44,007 bases of DNA from NCBI GenBank assembly GCA_017428105.1, contig JAFRRM010000013.1, positions 1 to 44,007 on the forward strand, given 5' to 3'. The DNA comes from Lachnospiraceae bacterium. Its GTDB lineage: Bacteria; Bacillota; Clostridia; Lachnospirales; Lachnospiraceae. Shown piece by piece: positions 8,174 through 16,405 of the stretch. The position numbers were made by a program, and so were the translations under genes. Every line of letters begins with the position of its first letter. Position 1 is the stretch's first letter. The notes under the pieces are model-generated. The model searched no databases. It worked only from the letters and a program-made list of their open reading frames with translations, and had not been told where the DNA came from.

Positions 8174-9034
8174 TTACAGAAACTCATGGTAAACGGAAAC
8201 CATGTCCTCTTTCCCGCGATTTTCCGCAATCGCCTTCTCATAATAGCTTCTGGCCAGCCTTGCAACATCCATTGGAATGTTTTTCGTAGCTCCCCAATCG
8301 ATCGCCAGTGAAAGATCCTTGTAGCTGATCTCAACAGTTGCCCAGGGTTCATAGTCATCGTCGACAACTTTTTGGAAGCGCTTCGAAAACTGGTTGGAAG
8401 TCCCGCCGCTGACCTTCAGAATATCAAAGAGTTTCTGCGGATCAAGCCCATATTTTACGCCAAGGGAAAACGCCTCAGACGCAACGACAAGATTTCCCAT
8501 AGACATAGTGTTGTTGACAATTTTAACTGCCTTGGCGGAACCTGGCTGTTCCCCAACAAAGAACTGCTTCGCTCCGAGGCAATCAATAATATCCTGGCAG
8601 CGCTCTCTGATTTCTTCCTTCATGGCGAAAATCATAATCAGCTTGCCATTCCTGGCCTCCTTCGGGCCGCCGCTGATCGGGCAATCCACCAGATAAACGT
8701 TGTTTGCTTCCGCCTCTTTCGCACAGAATTCGACTTCTTCCGGCATTGTCGAAGATGTCTCAAACACAATGTCTCCCGGCTTTAACAGTTTGAGAAAGCC
8801 TTTTTCCACCAAAACATCCTTGACCACTTTGCCGTTTGGCAGGGAAGTCAGGAAGTAATCGCAGTGTTTCGCGATCTCCTCGAGCGTCGTACATATTTCG
8901 GCGCAATCTCTGTACTGCTCGGCAACAGCCTCAACATTGTCATACACATAGACGGAAAATCCGGCATCTGCCAGGCACCTTGCCATATTTCCGCCCATAT
9001 GACCGGCGCCGATCACTCCGATTTTTTTGCTCAT
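8174..9034 (-). CDS. 3-hydroxyisobutyrate dehydrogenase-family NAD(P)-dependent oxidoreductase
   Basis: A beta-hydroxyacid dehydrogenase of 286 residues (usual length). It has an N-terminal Rossmann fold with IGVIGAGHMGGNMARCLADAG, the substrate motif VDCPISGGPKEARNGKL, and the catalytic-lysine helix GSAKAVKIVNNTMSMGN. Members oxidise a 3-hydroxy (often -CH2OH) group beside a carboxylate, such as 3-hydroxyisobutyrate, tartronate semialdehyde (reverse direction) or 2-(hydroxymethyl)glutarate. Which substrate is used here cannot be told. It lies between the lactonase-like and flavoprotein genes in the TRAP-linked operon and probably interconverts a CH2OH group and an aldehyde in that pathway. 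Confidence 0.9.
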   Translation of the reverse strand: MSKKIGVIGAGHMGGNMARCLADAGFSVYVYDNVEAVAEQYRDCAEICTTLEEIAKHCDYFLTSLPNGKVVKDVLVEKGFLKLLKPGDIVFETSSTMPEEVEFCAKEAEANNVYLVDCPISGGPKEARNGKLIMIFAMKEEIRERCQDIIDCLGAKQFFVGEQPGSAKAVKIVNNTMSMGNLVVASEAFSLGVKYGLDPQKLFDILKVSGGTSNQFSKRFQKVVDDDYEPWATVEISYKDLSLAIDWGATKNIPMDVARLARSYYEKAIAENRGKEDMVSVYHEFL

Positions 9035-9048
9035 AACGCATTCCTTTC

Positions 9049-9819
9049 TTATTCCTCGTCCGGAAAGCTCTTGTGCTCCAGGACTTTTTGATCGTGACCC
9101 GGAATGACGATCATTCCCGTCTCTTTTACCATTTTATTCAGCTTCACGGCGCTGTAGTAGGCTTTTTCAAGGCTCAGGCACAAGGCACTGGTTTTGATCT
9201 CTCCGTTCTCAATATTGTCATACAGCGGAATCGCATCGGATCCGAGGAAATAAGGGCCCTTATCGGTTTCGACATAAACCCCCATAACACCGGCGCTATG
9301 TCCGGGGATCTCAATCAACTTGATTCCGGGCATAAAATCCACATCGCCCTGAACAAAGTTCCATTTCACAGGCTGCTGAGCATATGGCGGGACAACGCCG
9401 TATTTAAATGATTCATACGTTTTGTAGAAACGCGGAATCGGATTGATGCTGTCCAGGATTTCATCCAGCTGCACATACACCTGAGCATTGGGAAACATAT
9501 GAAGGTTTCCGCAATGGTCCCAGTGCAGGTGTGTCAGAATGACAATCTCGATCTCTTCCGGATCAATCCCCGTTGCCCGTTTCAGAGCCACATCCGGCTT
9601 CTCTTCCGGCGCCCTTGTATATGTTTTGCTGTGCAGCTTGCCGCTTTCGGACTCGGGATCTCTGCCGCCGCAGTCGACAAGTATTTTTTTCTCTGCGCCG
9701 TCGATGTAAAACATCATGTGAGGGATATCAACAGCAGGAAGCTGAGGAGCTCCGTCCACGAAATAGGACTTCCCCCATTTCTCGTTACCCACTTTGATCG
9801 GGATAATTCGCATACCCAT
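9049..9819 (-). CDS. MBL-fold hydrolase, N-acyl-homoserine-lactonase-like
   Basis: Metallo-beta-lactamase-fold hydrolase of about 256 residues. The metal motif THLHWDHCGN (HxHxDH) is present, followed by IPGHSAGVMGV (His), FLGSDAIPLYDN (Asp) and VIPGHDQ, the layout of AHL lactonases such as AiiA/AttM and related gamma-lactone hydrolases. In a catabolic TRAP operon, opening of a dietary or plant-type lactone is more likely than quorum quenching. The ATG at 9819 (MGMRIIPIKVG) was chosen; the frame extends seven codons to a TTG, but AAAGGCGG lies between the two and better serves the ATG. A second ATG at 9813 is also possible. It begins about 20 bases after the dctM stop. Confidence 0.85.
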   Translation of the reverse strand: MGMRIIPIKVGNEKWGKSYFVDGAPQLPAVDIPHMMFYIDGAEKKILVDCGGRDPESESGKLHSKTYTRAPEEKPDVALKRATGIDPEEIEIVILTHLHWDHCGNLHMFPNAQVYVQLDEILDSINPIPRFYKTYESFKYGVVPPYAQQPVKWNFVQGDVDFMPGIKLIEIPGHSAGVMGVYVETDKGPYFLGSDAIPLYDNIENGEIKTSALCLSLEKAYYSAVKLNKMVKETGMIVIPGHDQKVLEHKSFPDEE

Positions 9820-9841
9820 GTTCTTTTCCGCCTTTCTCAAC

Positions 9842-11149
9842 TTATTTGATTATAAACATTGACAGGGGCTCAATATAGGTGACAAGCAGTATTCCTATGA
9901 TGCCCCAGATACAGTAGGGGATGATTTCCTTATACAACGGTTCGATCTTAATCCCCGTCATATTGGCTGAGACAAAGAGTGAAGTTCCAAACGGAGGCGT
10001 GATCATGCCCATGGAAAGATTGATGCACGCGATACAACCGAAGTGAACCAGATTGATGCCCAAATTCTGAGCAGCCCGGTAAACCAAGGGTATAATCAGC
10101 AGGATTATGACGGAAGTGTCCATAAACATGCCGCAGATCAGGAACACAACATTGATCAGCAAAAGGAACAAAAACTTTGTATTCATGAAAGACGACAGGA
10201 AATTCATCACACTGCTTGGGATATTCAGAATGGCCATCACCCATCCAAAGAAATTGGCCGTCGCGCAAAGAAGCATAATGGTAGCACTGGTCACAGCACT
10301 TTTAACGATCGTCTGATAAAACTTCTTAATTGTCAGCTCGCGATAAACAAAGAATCCTACAAGCATAGCATATACACATGCAATAATAGCCGATTCCGTG
10401 GGTGTGCAGATGCCGGAATAAATCCCGCCGAGAACGATTACCGGCATAAGAATCGCCCAAACACCTTCTTTCATGGCACGCCAGAAAGGGATCTGTTCCT
10501 CGGGCTCTTCCTGTTTTTCCGCAGGAGCACTTTTAACAGGAACCCTTTTGTCGTATCCACGCCGGTGAATATAGATCATGGCGGCCATAATATACATACA
10601 GCACATTATAATTCCCGGGACAATATCCGCGATAAACAGGCTCGCAATGGAAGCCCCGGTTACGTTAGCATACAAGATCAGTGTAATAGAAGGCGGGATC
10701 ATAGTTCCCAGGGTTCCGCCCGCGGCCTCTAACGCGGCCGAAAAAGTTTTTCCATAGCGGTTATTCTTGGTCATTTCCGGATACATAATCCCGCCGATAG
10801 CTGCGGTTGTCGCCAGCGCCGAACCGGATAACGCTCCGAAAAGTGCACAGGCAACAAGAGAAACTACGGCAAGAGCTCCGCGGAGTTTGCCAAAGAAAGC
10901 CATGACGAAGTTGATCAGACGCTTTGAAATACCGCCCTGCAGCATCAGGTCGCCCGAAATAACGAAAAAAACGATGGCAAGCATCGGCATGGAGTCAATA
11001 GCGACCCACAAACGCTGTGGAAACACCAGAAGAGGAATCTCACCTTTGGAAAGCAGCGCAAAAATCCCGGACCAGCTTAAGCTGAATGCGACAGGTATAC
11101 CGATGATCATGAAAAGGATGAGACATACAATCAGGATGGTTGAGCTCAT
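9842..11149 (-). CDS. dctM: TRAP transporter large permease subunit (DctM family)
   Basis: A 435-residue, strongly hydrophobic protein with about twelve membrane segments. It is the channel subunit of a tripartite ATP-independent periplasmic transporter, driven by a sodium or proton gradient. Typical DctM signatures include GIPVAFSLSWSGIFAL, FGALSGSALATTAAIGGIMY, GGTLGTMIPPSITLILYA and MITPPFGTSLF. A charged loop near the middle (about residues 200-225, KSAPAEKQEEPEEQ) separates the two halves. The ATG overlaps the dctQ stop (ATGA), and the lactonase-like gene follows. Together with DctP and DctQ it imports the substrate of this cluster, most likely a carboxylate. Confidence 0.95.
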   Translation of the reverse strand: MSSTILIVCLILFMIIGIPVAFSLSWSGIFALLSKGEIPLLVFPQRLWVAIDSMPMLAIVFFVISGDLMLQGGISKRLINFVMAFFGKLRGALAVVSLVACALFGALSGSALATTAAIGGIMYPEMTKNNRYGKTFSAALEAAGGTLGTMIPPSITLILYANVTGASIASLFIADIVPGIIMCCMYIMAAMIYIHRRGYDKRVPVKSAPAEKQEEPEEQIPFWRAMKEGVWAILMPVIVLGGIYSGICTPTESAIIACVYAMLVGFFVYRELTIKKFYQTIVKSAVTSATIMLLCATANFFGWVMAILNIPSSVMNFLSSFMNTKFLFLLLINVVFLICGMFMDTSVIILLIIPLVYRAAQNLGINLVHFGCIACINLSMGMITPPFGTSLFVSANMTGIKIEPLYKEIIPYCIWGIIGILLVTYIEPLSMFIIK

Positions 11150-11646
11150 TGCGTTACCTCCTCCTTCTTAACAAACCGATCATAGAGTTCAAAAAGGCAA
11201 TAAATACAACCTAAGTATCCACCCAGCGGCAAAGCGAGATAGGCAATCCCCATTGAGAGCCCCATTGCCGGCGATTCAGCCGCCATGTTCTTCGCAGCCA
11301 GCTGCTGCCCGTAAATTGCCAGAACAATGAAGAACGAAACCTGCATAATAATTGCAACCACGGTCAAGATCTTCCCCGCGACGGGCGATTTTTTATTAAT
11401 AATGTTGTAAACAGCCTCGATCGTGACGAACTGCTTTCTTCTCACCGCCAAAGAGGCGCCGATCATTGTAAGCCAGACATACAGATAACGCATCAACTCT
11501 TCACTCCATGAAAGGGAAGCGTTCAAAAGATAACGATAGACTATCTGCAGAATGCCGGAGATCAACATAGTTATGGTGACAACAAAAAGCATCGCTTCTA
11601 CGATTTTGTCCACTATGTTCATAATCGAATCAATTCTTTTTTTCAT
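11146..11646 (-). CDS. dctQ: TRAP transporter small permease subunit (DctQ family)
   Basis: Small membrane subunit of about 166 residues with four predicted helices. The family hallmark is in the second quarter: YLLNASLSWSEELMRYLYVW followed by LTMIGASLAVRRKQFVTIE. It stabilises DctM and links it to the substrate-binding protein. The start at MKKRIDSIMNIV (11646) follows AAAGGA; the frame upstream runs into the intercistronic hairpin and was not used. It overlaps dctM by four bases. Confidence 0.93.
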   Translation of the reverse strand: MKKRIDSIMNIVDKIVEAMLFVVTITMLISGILQIVYRYLLNASLSWSEELMRYLYVWLTMIGASLAVRRKQFVTIEAVYNIINKKSPVAGKILTVVAIIMQVSFFIVLAIYGQQLAAKNMAAESPAMGLSMGIAYLALPLGGYLGCIYCLFELYDRFVKKEEVTQ

Positions 11647-11666
11647 ACCGGACGGTCCTTTCTGAA

Positions 11667-11688
11667 AGGGGGCCTTGCCGGGCCCCCT
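11667..11688 (-). other. GC-rich hairpin between dctP and dctQ
   Basis: An 8-bp stem, AGGGGGCC/GGCCCCCT with a 6-base loop, followed on the minus strand by only TTTC. Its place after the binding-protein gene suits partial termination or 3'-end protection, giving more DctP than membrane subunits. Confidence 0.6.
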
Positions 11689-11709
11689 CAAATCTCCGGG
11701 GAGAACAAT

Positions 11710-12765
11710 CTACCGGCCCAGAGCCGTCTCGATTTTCTCAAGATAGACGCCGTATTTCTGGATCATTTCCGGGTCTTCATAAACCGGATGCATGGCGGCA
11801 GCCCAGGCGTCTTTATCAACGTTCTCTTCGATCTGTACGCCTTCAGCCAACATTAAGCCTTTGACTTCTTCATTCCGTGCTGCACAGGCCTCTCTCTGAA
11901 CCGTAGTCGCTTCCTTAGCGCATTCCATGATCAGAGCCTGATCTTCAGCCGAGAACGAATTCCATACGTTCAGGTTCATAATCAGGTTTGCAGTGGAATA
12001 GAAGTGCTCAGTCATCGAAATATAAGGAGAGACTTCGTAGAACTTATAATCGTAAATAGACTTCAGCGGGTTTTCCTGACCCTGAACGGTTCCCTGCTGC
12101 AGGGCGGTTACCAGTTCAGAAGCAGCTACAGGCGTAGCATTCGCACCAGCTGCATTAAAGGCAGCCAGATGAACGGGCGTTTCCATCGTGCGGATCTTAT
12201 AACCTTTGATTTCAGAAGGATCCGTCACAGTCTTGTCAACGAGAGTCAGATTTCGGAACCCGTTTTCCATGTAGGCAAGACCTTTGATGTTATGCGCCTC
12301 TAGTGTGGCAAAAAGCTCGGTTCCGATTTCACTGTCCAGGATTCTGTATGCCTCTTCGTGGGACTTGAACAGATAAGGGAAATCCAGAACCCCCATGTCC
12401 GGAGACAGATTCACGCAGAATGCATTGGTAACCACGGCACATTCAATGGTTCCCATGCTGACGCCTTCCGTGATATCACGTTCTCCGCCGAGCTGAGCAT
12501 TGGCATACATCTCAAATTTGATGCGGCCACCCGATTTTTCGGTAACGAGATCCGCAAATTTTTGTGCACCGGTGTGGTAGGGATCAGCTTCACTCATAAC
12601 ATGAGCGATTTTGAGCGTGTACGTTTTGCCCTCAGAAGCGGTTGTCGTAGCGGCAGCGTTGCCTCCCGTTGTGGCCGCCGTGGTGGTGCCGGAATTTCCG
12701 CCACAAGCTGCCAGCATACAGACTGAAAGGGCAAGAACAAGGATCAGGGATACAGTTTTTTTCAT
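11710..12765 (-). CDS. dctP: TRAP transporter substrate-binding lipoprotein (DctP family)
   Basis: Extracytoplasmic solute receptor of 351 residues. It has a lipoprotein signal peptide with lipobox LAAC (Cys21) and a Thr/Ala-rich stalk, as expected for a Gram-positive-type anchored receptor. The mature part shows DctP features: LKIAHVMSEADPYHTGAQKF, NAQLGGERDITEGV, LAYMENGFRNLTL and SEIKGYKIRTMETPVH. In the last, the Arg of 'KIR' matches the conserved arginine that pairs with the ligand carboxylate in this family. The ligand is therefore expected to be an organic acid, but its identity is open. AGGAGG precedes the ATG. It heads dctPQM and follows the RraA-like gene by about 17 bases. Confidence 0.95.
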   Translation of the reverse strand: MKKTVSLILVLALSVCMLAACGGNSGTTTAATTGGNAAATTTASEGKTYTLKIAHVMSEADPYHTGAQKFADLVTEKSGGRIKFEMYANAQLGGERDITEGVSMGTIECAVVTNAFCVNLSPDMGVLDFPYLFKSHEEAYRILDSEIGTELFATLEAHNIKGLAYMENGFRNLTLVDKTVTDPSEIKGYKIRTMETPVHLAAFNAAGANATPVAASELVTALQQGTVQGQENPLKSIYDYKFYEVSPYISMTEHFYSTANLIMNLNVWNSFSAEDQALIMECAKEATTVQREACAARNEEVKGLMLAEGVQIEENVDKDAWAAAMHPVYEDPEMIQKYGVYLEKIETALGR

Positions 12766-12782
12766 AGTTTCCTCCTTTGGTG

Positions 12783-13439
12783 TTATTTTGAAGCTTCTTT
12801 AAAAGCCTTAGTTACGTCTTCTCCGTCCTCGACCAATTGGGCGACTTTTGTTTCCAGAACGAAGATTTTCTCTGCTTCTTCCAAAACTCTTTCGGCATCT
12901 TTCGGAGAGATGACAACAATACCTGTGCTGTCCATGACAATGATATCTCCCGGTTTGATTTGCGTTCCATTGATCTCAACAGGGACATTGATTCCAACGG
13001 TTTCGATCAATGCGGCGCTTTTGACAGGATTTCCTCCCAAAAGATGAATCGGGAAATCAAGTTCATAGAGTTCTTCAATATCCCGCAGGCATCCGTTCAC
13101 CAGAAAGCCCGCCGCCTTCTTTTTCATGGCTTTTTCCGCCAGAAACGATCCACCTGAGCACACGTTCATCTTCCCGCCGACATCGATAACCAGAAGATCC
13201 CCCTCCTCCAGCTCACTGTCAATGTATTTGGGGTGCCGAATCAGTGACACGGGAGAATACGGCTCTTTCCGCATTGCCTGCTGAATGGTCACGGCATAGC
13301 CGGCAGTTCTTCTTTGACCGATACGCAGCGGCGGAATACCGTCCACCGTGTGGCAAACCATCCCTAAGTCATAGATGGCGTCGCAAATGTTCCCGGTCGG
13401 CAGTTTCGAAAACCGCTCAAGCAATTCCATCTTTTCCAT
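12783..13439 (-). CDS. RraA-family aldolase/decarboxylase-like protein
   Basis: Protein of about 218 residues in the RraA/HMG-CHA aldolase family. The active-site pattern is well kept: VIDVGGKMNVCSGGSFLAEK, then FLVNGCLRDIEEL, whose Arg-Asp pair is the substrate/metal site in 4-hydroxy-4-methyl-2-oxoglutarate and 4-carboxy-4-hydroxy-2-oxoadipate aldolases. Such enzymes split hydroxylated 2-oxo diacids to pyruvate or decarboxylate oxaloacetate. An enzymatic role is favoured over RNase E inhibition because of the catabolic neighbours. The frame extends to a TTG at 13475 inside the upstream gene; the ATG at 13439 was chosen because CGGAG lies a few bases before it. With this start it begins 11 bases after the preceding gene. 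Confidence 0.85.
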   Translation of the reverse strand: MEKMELLERFSKLPTGNICDAIYDLGMVCHTVDGIPPLRIGQRRTAGYAVTIQQAMRKEPYSPVSLIRHPKYIDSELEEGDLLVIDVGGKMNVCSGGSFLAEKAMKKKAAGFLVNGCLRDIEELYELDFPIHLLGGNPVKSAALIETVGINVPVEINGTQIKPGDIIVMDSTGIVVISPKDAERVLEEAEKIFVLETKVAQLVEDGEDVTKAFKEASK

Positions 13440-13450
13440 CTTCTGCTCCG

Positions 13451-14491
13451 TTAACTGAAAAAGCGGCTTCTCCAAAACGATTCAACTTCCGGGTTGCAGG
13501 CATTGGTAATCTTGCCGGTCAAGCCGTCAATCGTGTTTTGTGCGGCAACAACAGCTAATCTTGCAAGCCCCGGACCAGCCCAGCCGGCATTATGAGGGGT
13601 AAGAATGACGTTTTCATGGAGATCCAGCAGAGGATAATCCGGGAGAACCGGTTCGGGACCGTCATGGGTGTCAATGCCCGCACCGGCGATCTTTCCTGCC
13701 CGAAGCGCCTCGTTGAGATCCTTTACCTTGACGATAGGTCCCCGTGCGGTATTGATAAGATATGCTGTGGGTTTCATCAGGGACAATTCCCTGGCTCCCA
13801 CCAGGCCTCTCGTCTCCGCAGTCAGAGGGCAGTGTACGGACACAACATCCGAGACACTCCAGAGAGTTTCCCAGTCCACTTTCTTCACGTTGAGTCCGGC
13901 TCCTTCGATCTGTTCTTCTGTTAGATAAGGATCATAAGCAATCAGATTGCAATCCCAGCCCTGCAGGCGCCTGGCCACCATTTTGCCGATATTCCCGAAG
14001 CCGACAAGACCGATCGTAGAGTGGAAGATCTCCTCGGACAAAGTCGAATTATCTCTCCAGAAGCCTTCACGCAAGTGCCGTTCTTCATAAGGGAGTTTCT
14101 TCAGCAATGCAAGCATCAGTGTGATTGCATGCTCTGCAACAGTCAGCGTATTCTGACCGGGGGTATTGGTGACAAGGATTCCTTTCTCGGTTGCTGCCGG
14201 AATATCGACATGGTCCATTCCGATTCCGGTCTTGGTGATCATCTGCAGTTTATCACACTGCATTATGATATCCCGGGTAAACGCTTCGCGGTGCATACCG
14301 ATAACTGCGTCATACGTGTTGCCGATCTCAATGAGTTCTTCTTTCGAATAAACCTTATCCGTTTCCGAGACAAATGGTCCGACAGATAAATCACAGCCGG
14401 ATTCCCGATACAGTTTGAATTGATCAACATATACATCGATGCCGTCAATAGGCTCGAGATAGAAGACTTTTTTCCCTACCAGTTCGTTCAT
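13451..14491 (-). CDS. D-isomer-specific 2-hydroxyacid dehydrogenase
   Basis: NAD-dependent dehydrogenase of 346 residues, of the phosphoglycerate/2-hydroxyacid dehydrogenase family. Visible motifs are the NAD loop LVGFGNIGKMVARRLQGWD, VVSVHCPLTAETRGLV, INTARGPIVKVKDLNEAL (Arg), GAGIDTHDGPEP (acid partner) and VILTPHNAGW (catalytic His). It interconverts an (R)-2-hydroxy acid and a 2-oxo acid. It is first in the long minus-strand operon, immediately downstream of the divergent LysR regulator, a position typical for the first step of an induced pathway. The Rossmann motif leaves NAD versus NADP unsettled. Confidence 0.92.
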   Translation of the reverse strand: MNELVGKKVFYLEPIDGIDVYVDQFKLYRESGCDLSVGPFVSETDKVYSKEELIEIGNTYDAVIGMHREAFTRDIIMQCDKLQMITKTGIGMDHVDIPAATEKGILVTNTPGQNTLTVAEHAITLMLALLKKLPYEERHLREGFWRDNSTLSEEIFHSTIGLVGFGNIGKMVARRLQGWDCNLIAYDPYLTEEQIEGAGLNVKKVDWETLWSVSDVVSVHCPLTAETRGLVGARELSLMKPTAYLINTARGPIVKVKDLNEALRAGKIAGAGIDTHDGPEPVLPDYPLLDLHENVILTPHNAGWAGPGLARLAVVAAQNTIDGLTGKITNACNPEVESFWRSRFFS

Positions 14492-14570
14492 GTTTTGTTC
14501 CTCGTTTCTTTTTTGCTTGCACGCGCTTCACACGACCCATTTCCCACCAACAGATTTTGGCTTGTATCAC

Positions 14571-14642
14571 TTGACTGTATTGTACCTCTTTGATATATAT
14601 AAGTAAAATAGCCGGTTTCTAAAAAGCGATTACTTTTAGTAA
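14571..14642. promoter_or_regulatory. Divergent, overlapping promoters and LysR-type palindrome
   Basis: Plus strand, for lysR: TTGACT (14571-14576), 17 bases, TATATA (14594-14599). Minus strand, for the catabolic operon: TTTACT (14602-14607) and TACAAT (14579-14584), also 17 bases apart. The two promoters interlock, so polymerases would compete. Next to them is the perfect dyad TTACTTTTAGTAA (14630-14642), which fits the T-N11-A rule for LysR-type regulators. It lies just upstream of the minus-strand -35, as expected for an activator site, and downstream of the lysR promoter, which suits autorepression. Confidence 0.65.
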
Positions 14643-14668
14643 TAGTACCGGTCAAAAGGAGCAGCCCC

Positions 14669-15565
14669 ATGGATATCCGCTCATTGACACAGTTTCTTGA
14701 AGTAGCCAGGAATCAGAGCTACACAAAAGCGGCACAAAAAATGTTTCTGGCCCAACCGACCCTGACAAAAACCATAAAGGGACTGGAATCAGAATTAGAT
14801 GTCAAGTTATTTGATCACCAGGGGCAGAGAATCGTGCTTACCGATTACGGCAACCAACTCGTGCGTTTGGCAGAGCCTCTCGTAAATGAATTTAACAGGC
14901 TTCCTGAACTGATTCACGATATCGGGAACAATCCCGTCGGTCCTGTAAATGTGAGTACAACACCTATGCTTGCAGGGCTGTATCTTGTTAATTTTCTTCC
15001 CGAGTTTAATAATCAATATCCCGCCATCGACCTCCAGCTTCGGGAGAGTAATACCTTTTCCATAATAGAAGATGTCCGGCGCAACAAAGTGGACGTCGGT
15101 TTCTGTATGGATACTGAGGAATTACAGAAGAGTTCAGATTTAGAATTACGTAAACTGTTTTCAAAACAGATCATTGCCCTGATTCACAATCAGAACCCTC
15201 TTTCCCAGAAAGAAAGCATATCAATTGAGGACCTGAAAGACGAAAAGATTAACACATATGTGTTTGGACATGCCATGAACAGAGAACTGTATCATCGATG
15301 CCAGAATGCCGGCTTTCTGCCGCAAATTAATTTTTCCAGCAACGTGACACTGTTTCTGATCCGTCTGACAGAGGCCGGCAGCGGAATCACAATCATGCCG
15401 AAAGCATATCTCAGAAGTAATCCGAGCCACGGTACGATTGCTGTTCCCTTTGAACCGATATTCCCTTGGGAATGTTATATGATACTGAAGAAAGGACGTT
15501 ATCTGTCTGAAGCGAGCCGGGTATTTGTTGATTATGCCATGAATTATTTCAAAAACCTGGGCTAA
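14669..15565 (+). CDS. LysR-family transcriptional regulator
   Basis: Regulator of 298 residues (family norm about 300). The N-terminal winged helix-turn-helix is clear: MDIRSLTQFLEVARNQSYTK, then AAQKMFLAQPTLTKTIKGLE. The C-terminal part is a periplasmic-binding-protein-like effector domain. AAGGAG precedes the ATG. It is transcribed away from the TRAP/enzyme operon and is the only plus-strand gene in the block, the classic layout for a LysR activator of the adjacent pathway that responds to its substrate or an intermediate. It ends convergently with the short-chain dehydrogenase gene. Confidence 0.95.
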   Translation: MDIRSLTQFLEVARNQSYTKAAQKMFLAQPTLTKTIKGLESELDVKLFDHQGQRIVLTDYGNQLVRLAEPLVNEFNRLPELIHDIGNNPVGPVNVSTTPMLAGLYLVNFLPEFNNQYPAIDLQLRESNTFSIIEDVRRNKVDVGFCMDTEELQKSSDLELRKLFSKQIIALIHNQNPLSQKESISIEDLKDEKINTYVFGHAMNRELYHRCQNAGFLPQINFSSNVTLFLIRLTEAGSGITIMPKAYLRSNPSHGTIAVPFEPIFPWECYMILKKGRYLSEASRVFVDYAMNYFKNLG

Positions 15566-15569
15566 AGAT

Positions 15570-15596
15570 CCGGGGATGGCTGTCAACCATCCCCGG
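15570..15596. other. Strong hairpin between convergent genes
   Basis: The 10-bp perfect stem CCGGGGATGG/CCATCCCCGG has a 7-base loop and is followed on the plus strand by eight A residues. Neither strand has a T-run after the stem, so it is not a textbook terminator, but its place between the convergent stops suggests a shared 3'-end structure. Confidence 0.6.
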
Positions 15597-15607
15597 AAAA
15601 AAAATAG

Positions 15608-16387
15608 TCAGAAGCCGCCTCCGCATACATTGAGGATTTCTCCGGTGATGTATGAGGCATCATCCGAGGCGAGAAACGCAACAGCAGCTGCTTCTTCCGA
15701 AGGCTCGGCAAGGCGGTGCATGGCTACATTCCACAGCATTTTTTCGCTGACGCCCTGTTCATCACGGATCTTCCATAAGGCGCGGATCCGTTCGCCGCTG
15801 GCACAATAACCGGGGGCAACCGCATTCACCCGGAACCCCTGAGGTGCGAATTCTTTAGACATATGCTTTGTAAGACTGACAATCGCGCCTTTTGATGCCG
15901 CATAATGAGGGCGGGCATATTCATTGGGGACGATTCCTGCCTGGGAAGCAAAGTTCACAATATTCCCGGCCGTTCCATGTTCAAGGTGCGTCCGAATGAA
16001 TTCCTGCCCAAAAAAGAACGTACTTTTCGCATTCAGATTCATTATCAGATCCCAGCGTTCTTCCGTAACCTCAAGTAAATGAGTCGGACATCCCGGGAGG
16101 GAACCTCCGGCAACGTTGATCAGTGTGTCAACAGTCCCGAAAAGTTCCCATCCTTTAGCGACAGCAGCCTTGGCATTCTCCAGCTTTGTCACGTCACAAA
16201 CCATCGAAAATACGGTTCCGGGATTTGATTGGTCAAACCGGTTCTGCAAAGCCTGCAGCGTTTCCTCATTGATATCGACAGCAAGAACGCGGGCGCCTTC
16301 ATCAACCAGTCTTTCTACCACGGCACTGCCGATCCCTCCGGATGCACCGGTAACCAACGCGGTTTTCCCCTCAAAACGGTTTAACAT
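15608..16387 (-). CDS. Short-chain dehydrogenase/reductase (SDR)
   Basis: Classical SDR of 259 residues. The cofactor motif is ALVTGASGGIGSAVVERL, and the acidic residue in VLAVDINEE after strand 2 favours NAD(H). NVAGG replaces the usual NNAG. The catalytic residues are Ser in NFASQAG and Tyr/Lys in HYAASKG. It oxidises a secondary alcohol or reduces a ketone; the substrate is unknown. The start was placed at MLNRFEG (16387), because GGGAGGA is spaced correctly before it, five codons inside the longest frame. It lies 18 bases after the LeuA-like gene, with which it forms a second operon of the block. Confidence 0.92.
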   Translation of the reverse strand: MLNRFEGKTALVTGASGGIGSAVVERLVDEGARVLAVDINEETLQALQNRFDQSNPGTVFSMVCDVTKLENAKAAVAKGWELFGTVDTLINVAGGSLPGCPTHLLEVTEERWDLIMNLNAKSTFFFGQEFIRTHLEHGTAGNIVNFASQAGIVPNEYARPHYAASKGAIVSLTKHMSKEFAPQGFRVNAVAPGYCASGERIRALWKIRDEQGVSEKMLWNVAMHRLAEPSEEAAAVAFLASDDASYITGEILNVCGGGF

Positions 16388-16405
16388 ATTTGTTCCTCCC
16401 ATCCT

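Noticed and set aside
9049..9819. Quorum-quenching AHL lactonase
   Set aside because: The metal motifs match the AHL-lactonase group, but the gene is embedded in a catabolic TRAP operon; a pathway lactonase or other hydrolase is more likely, so no aii symbol was given.
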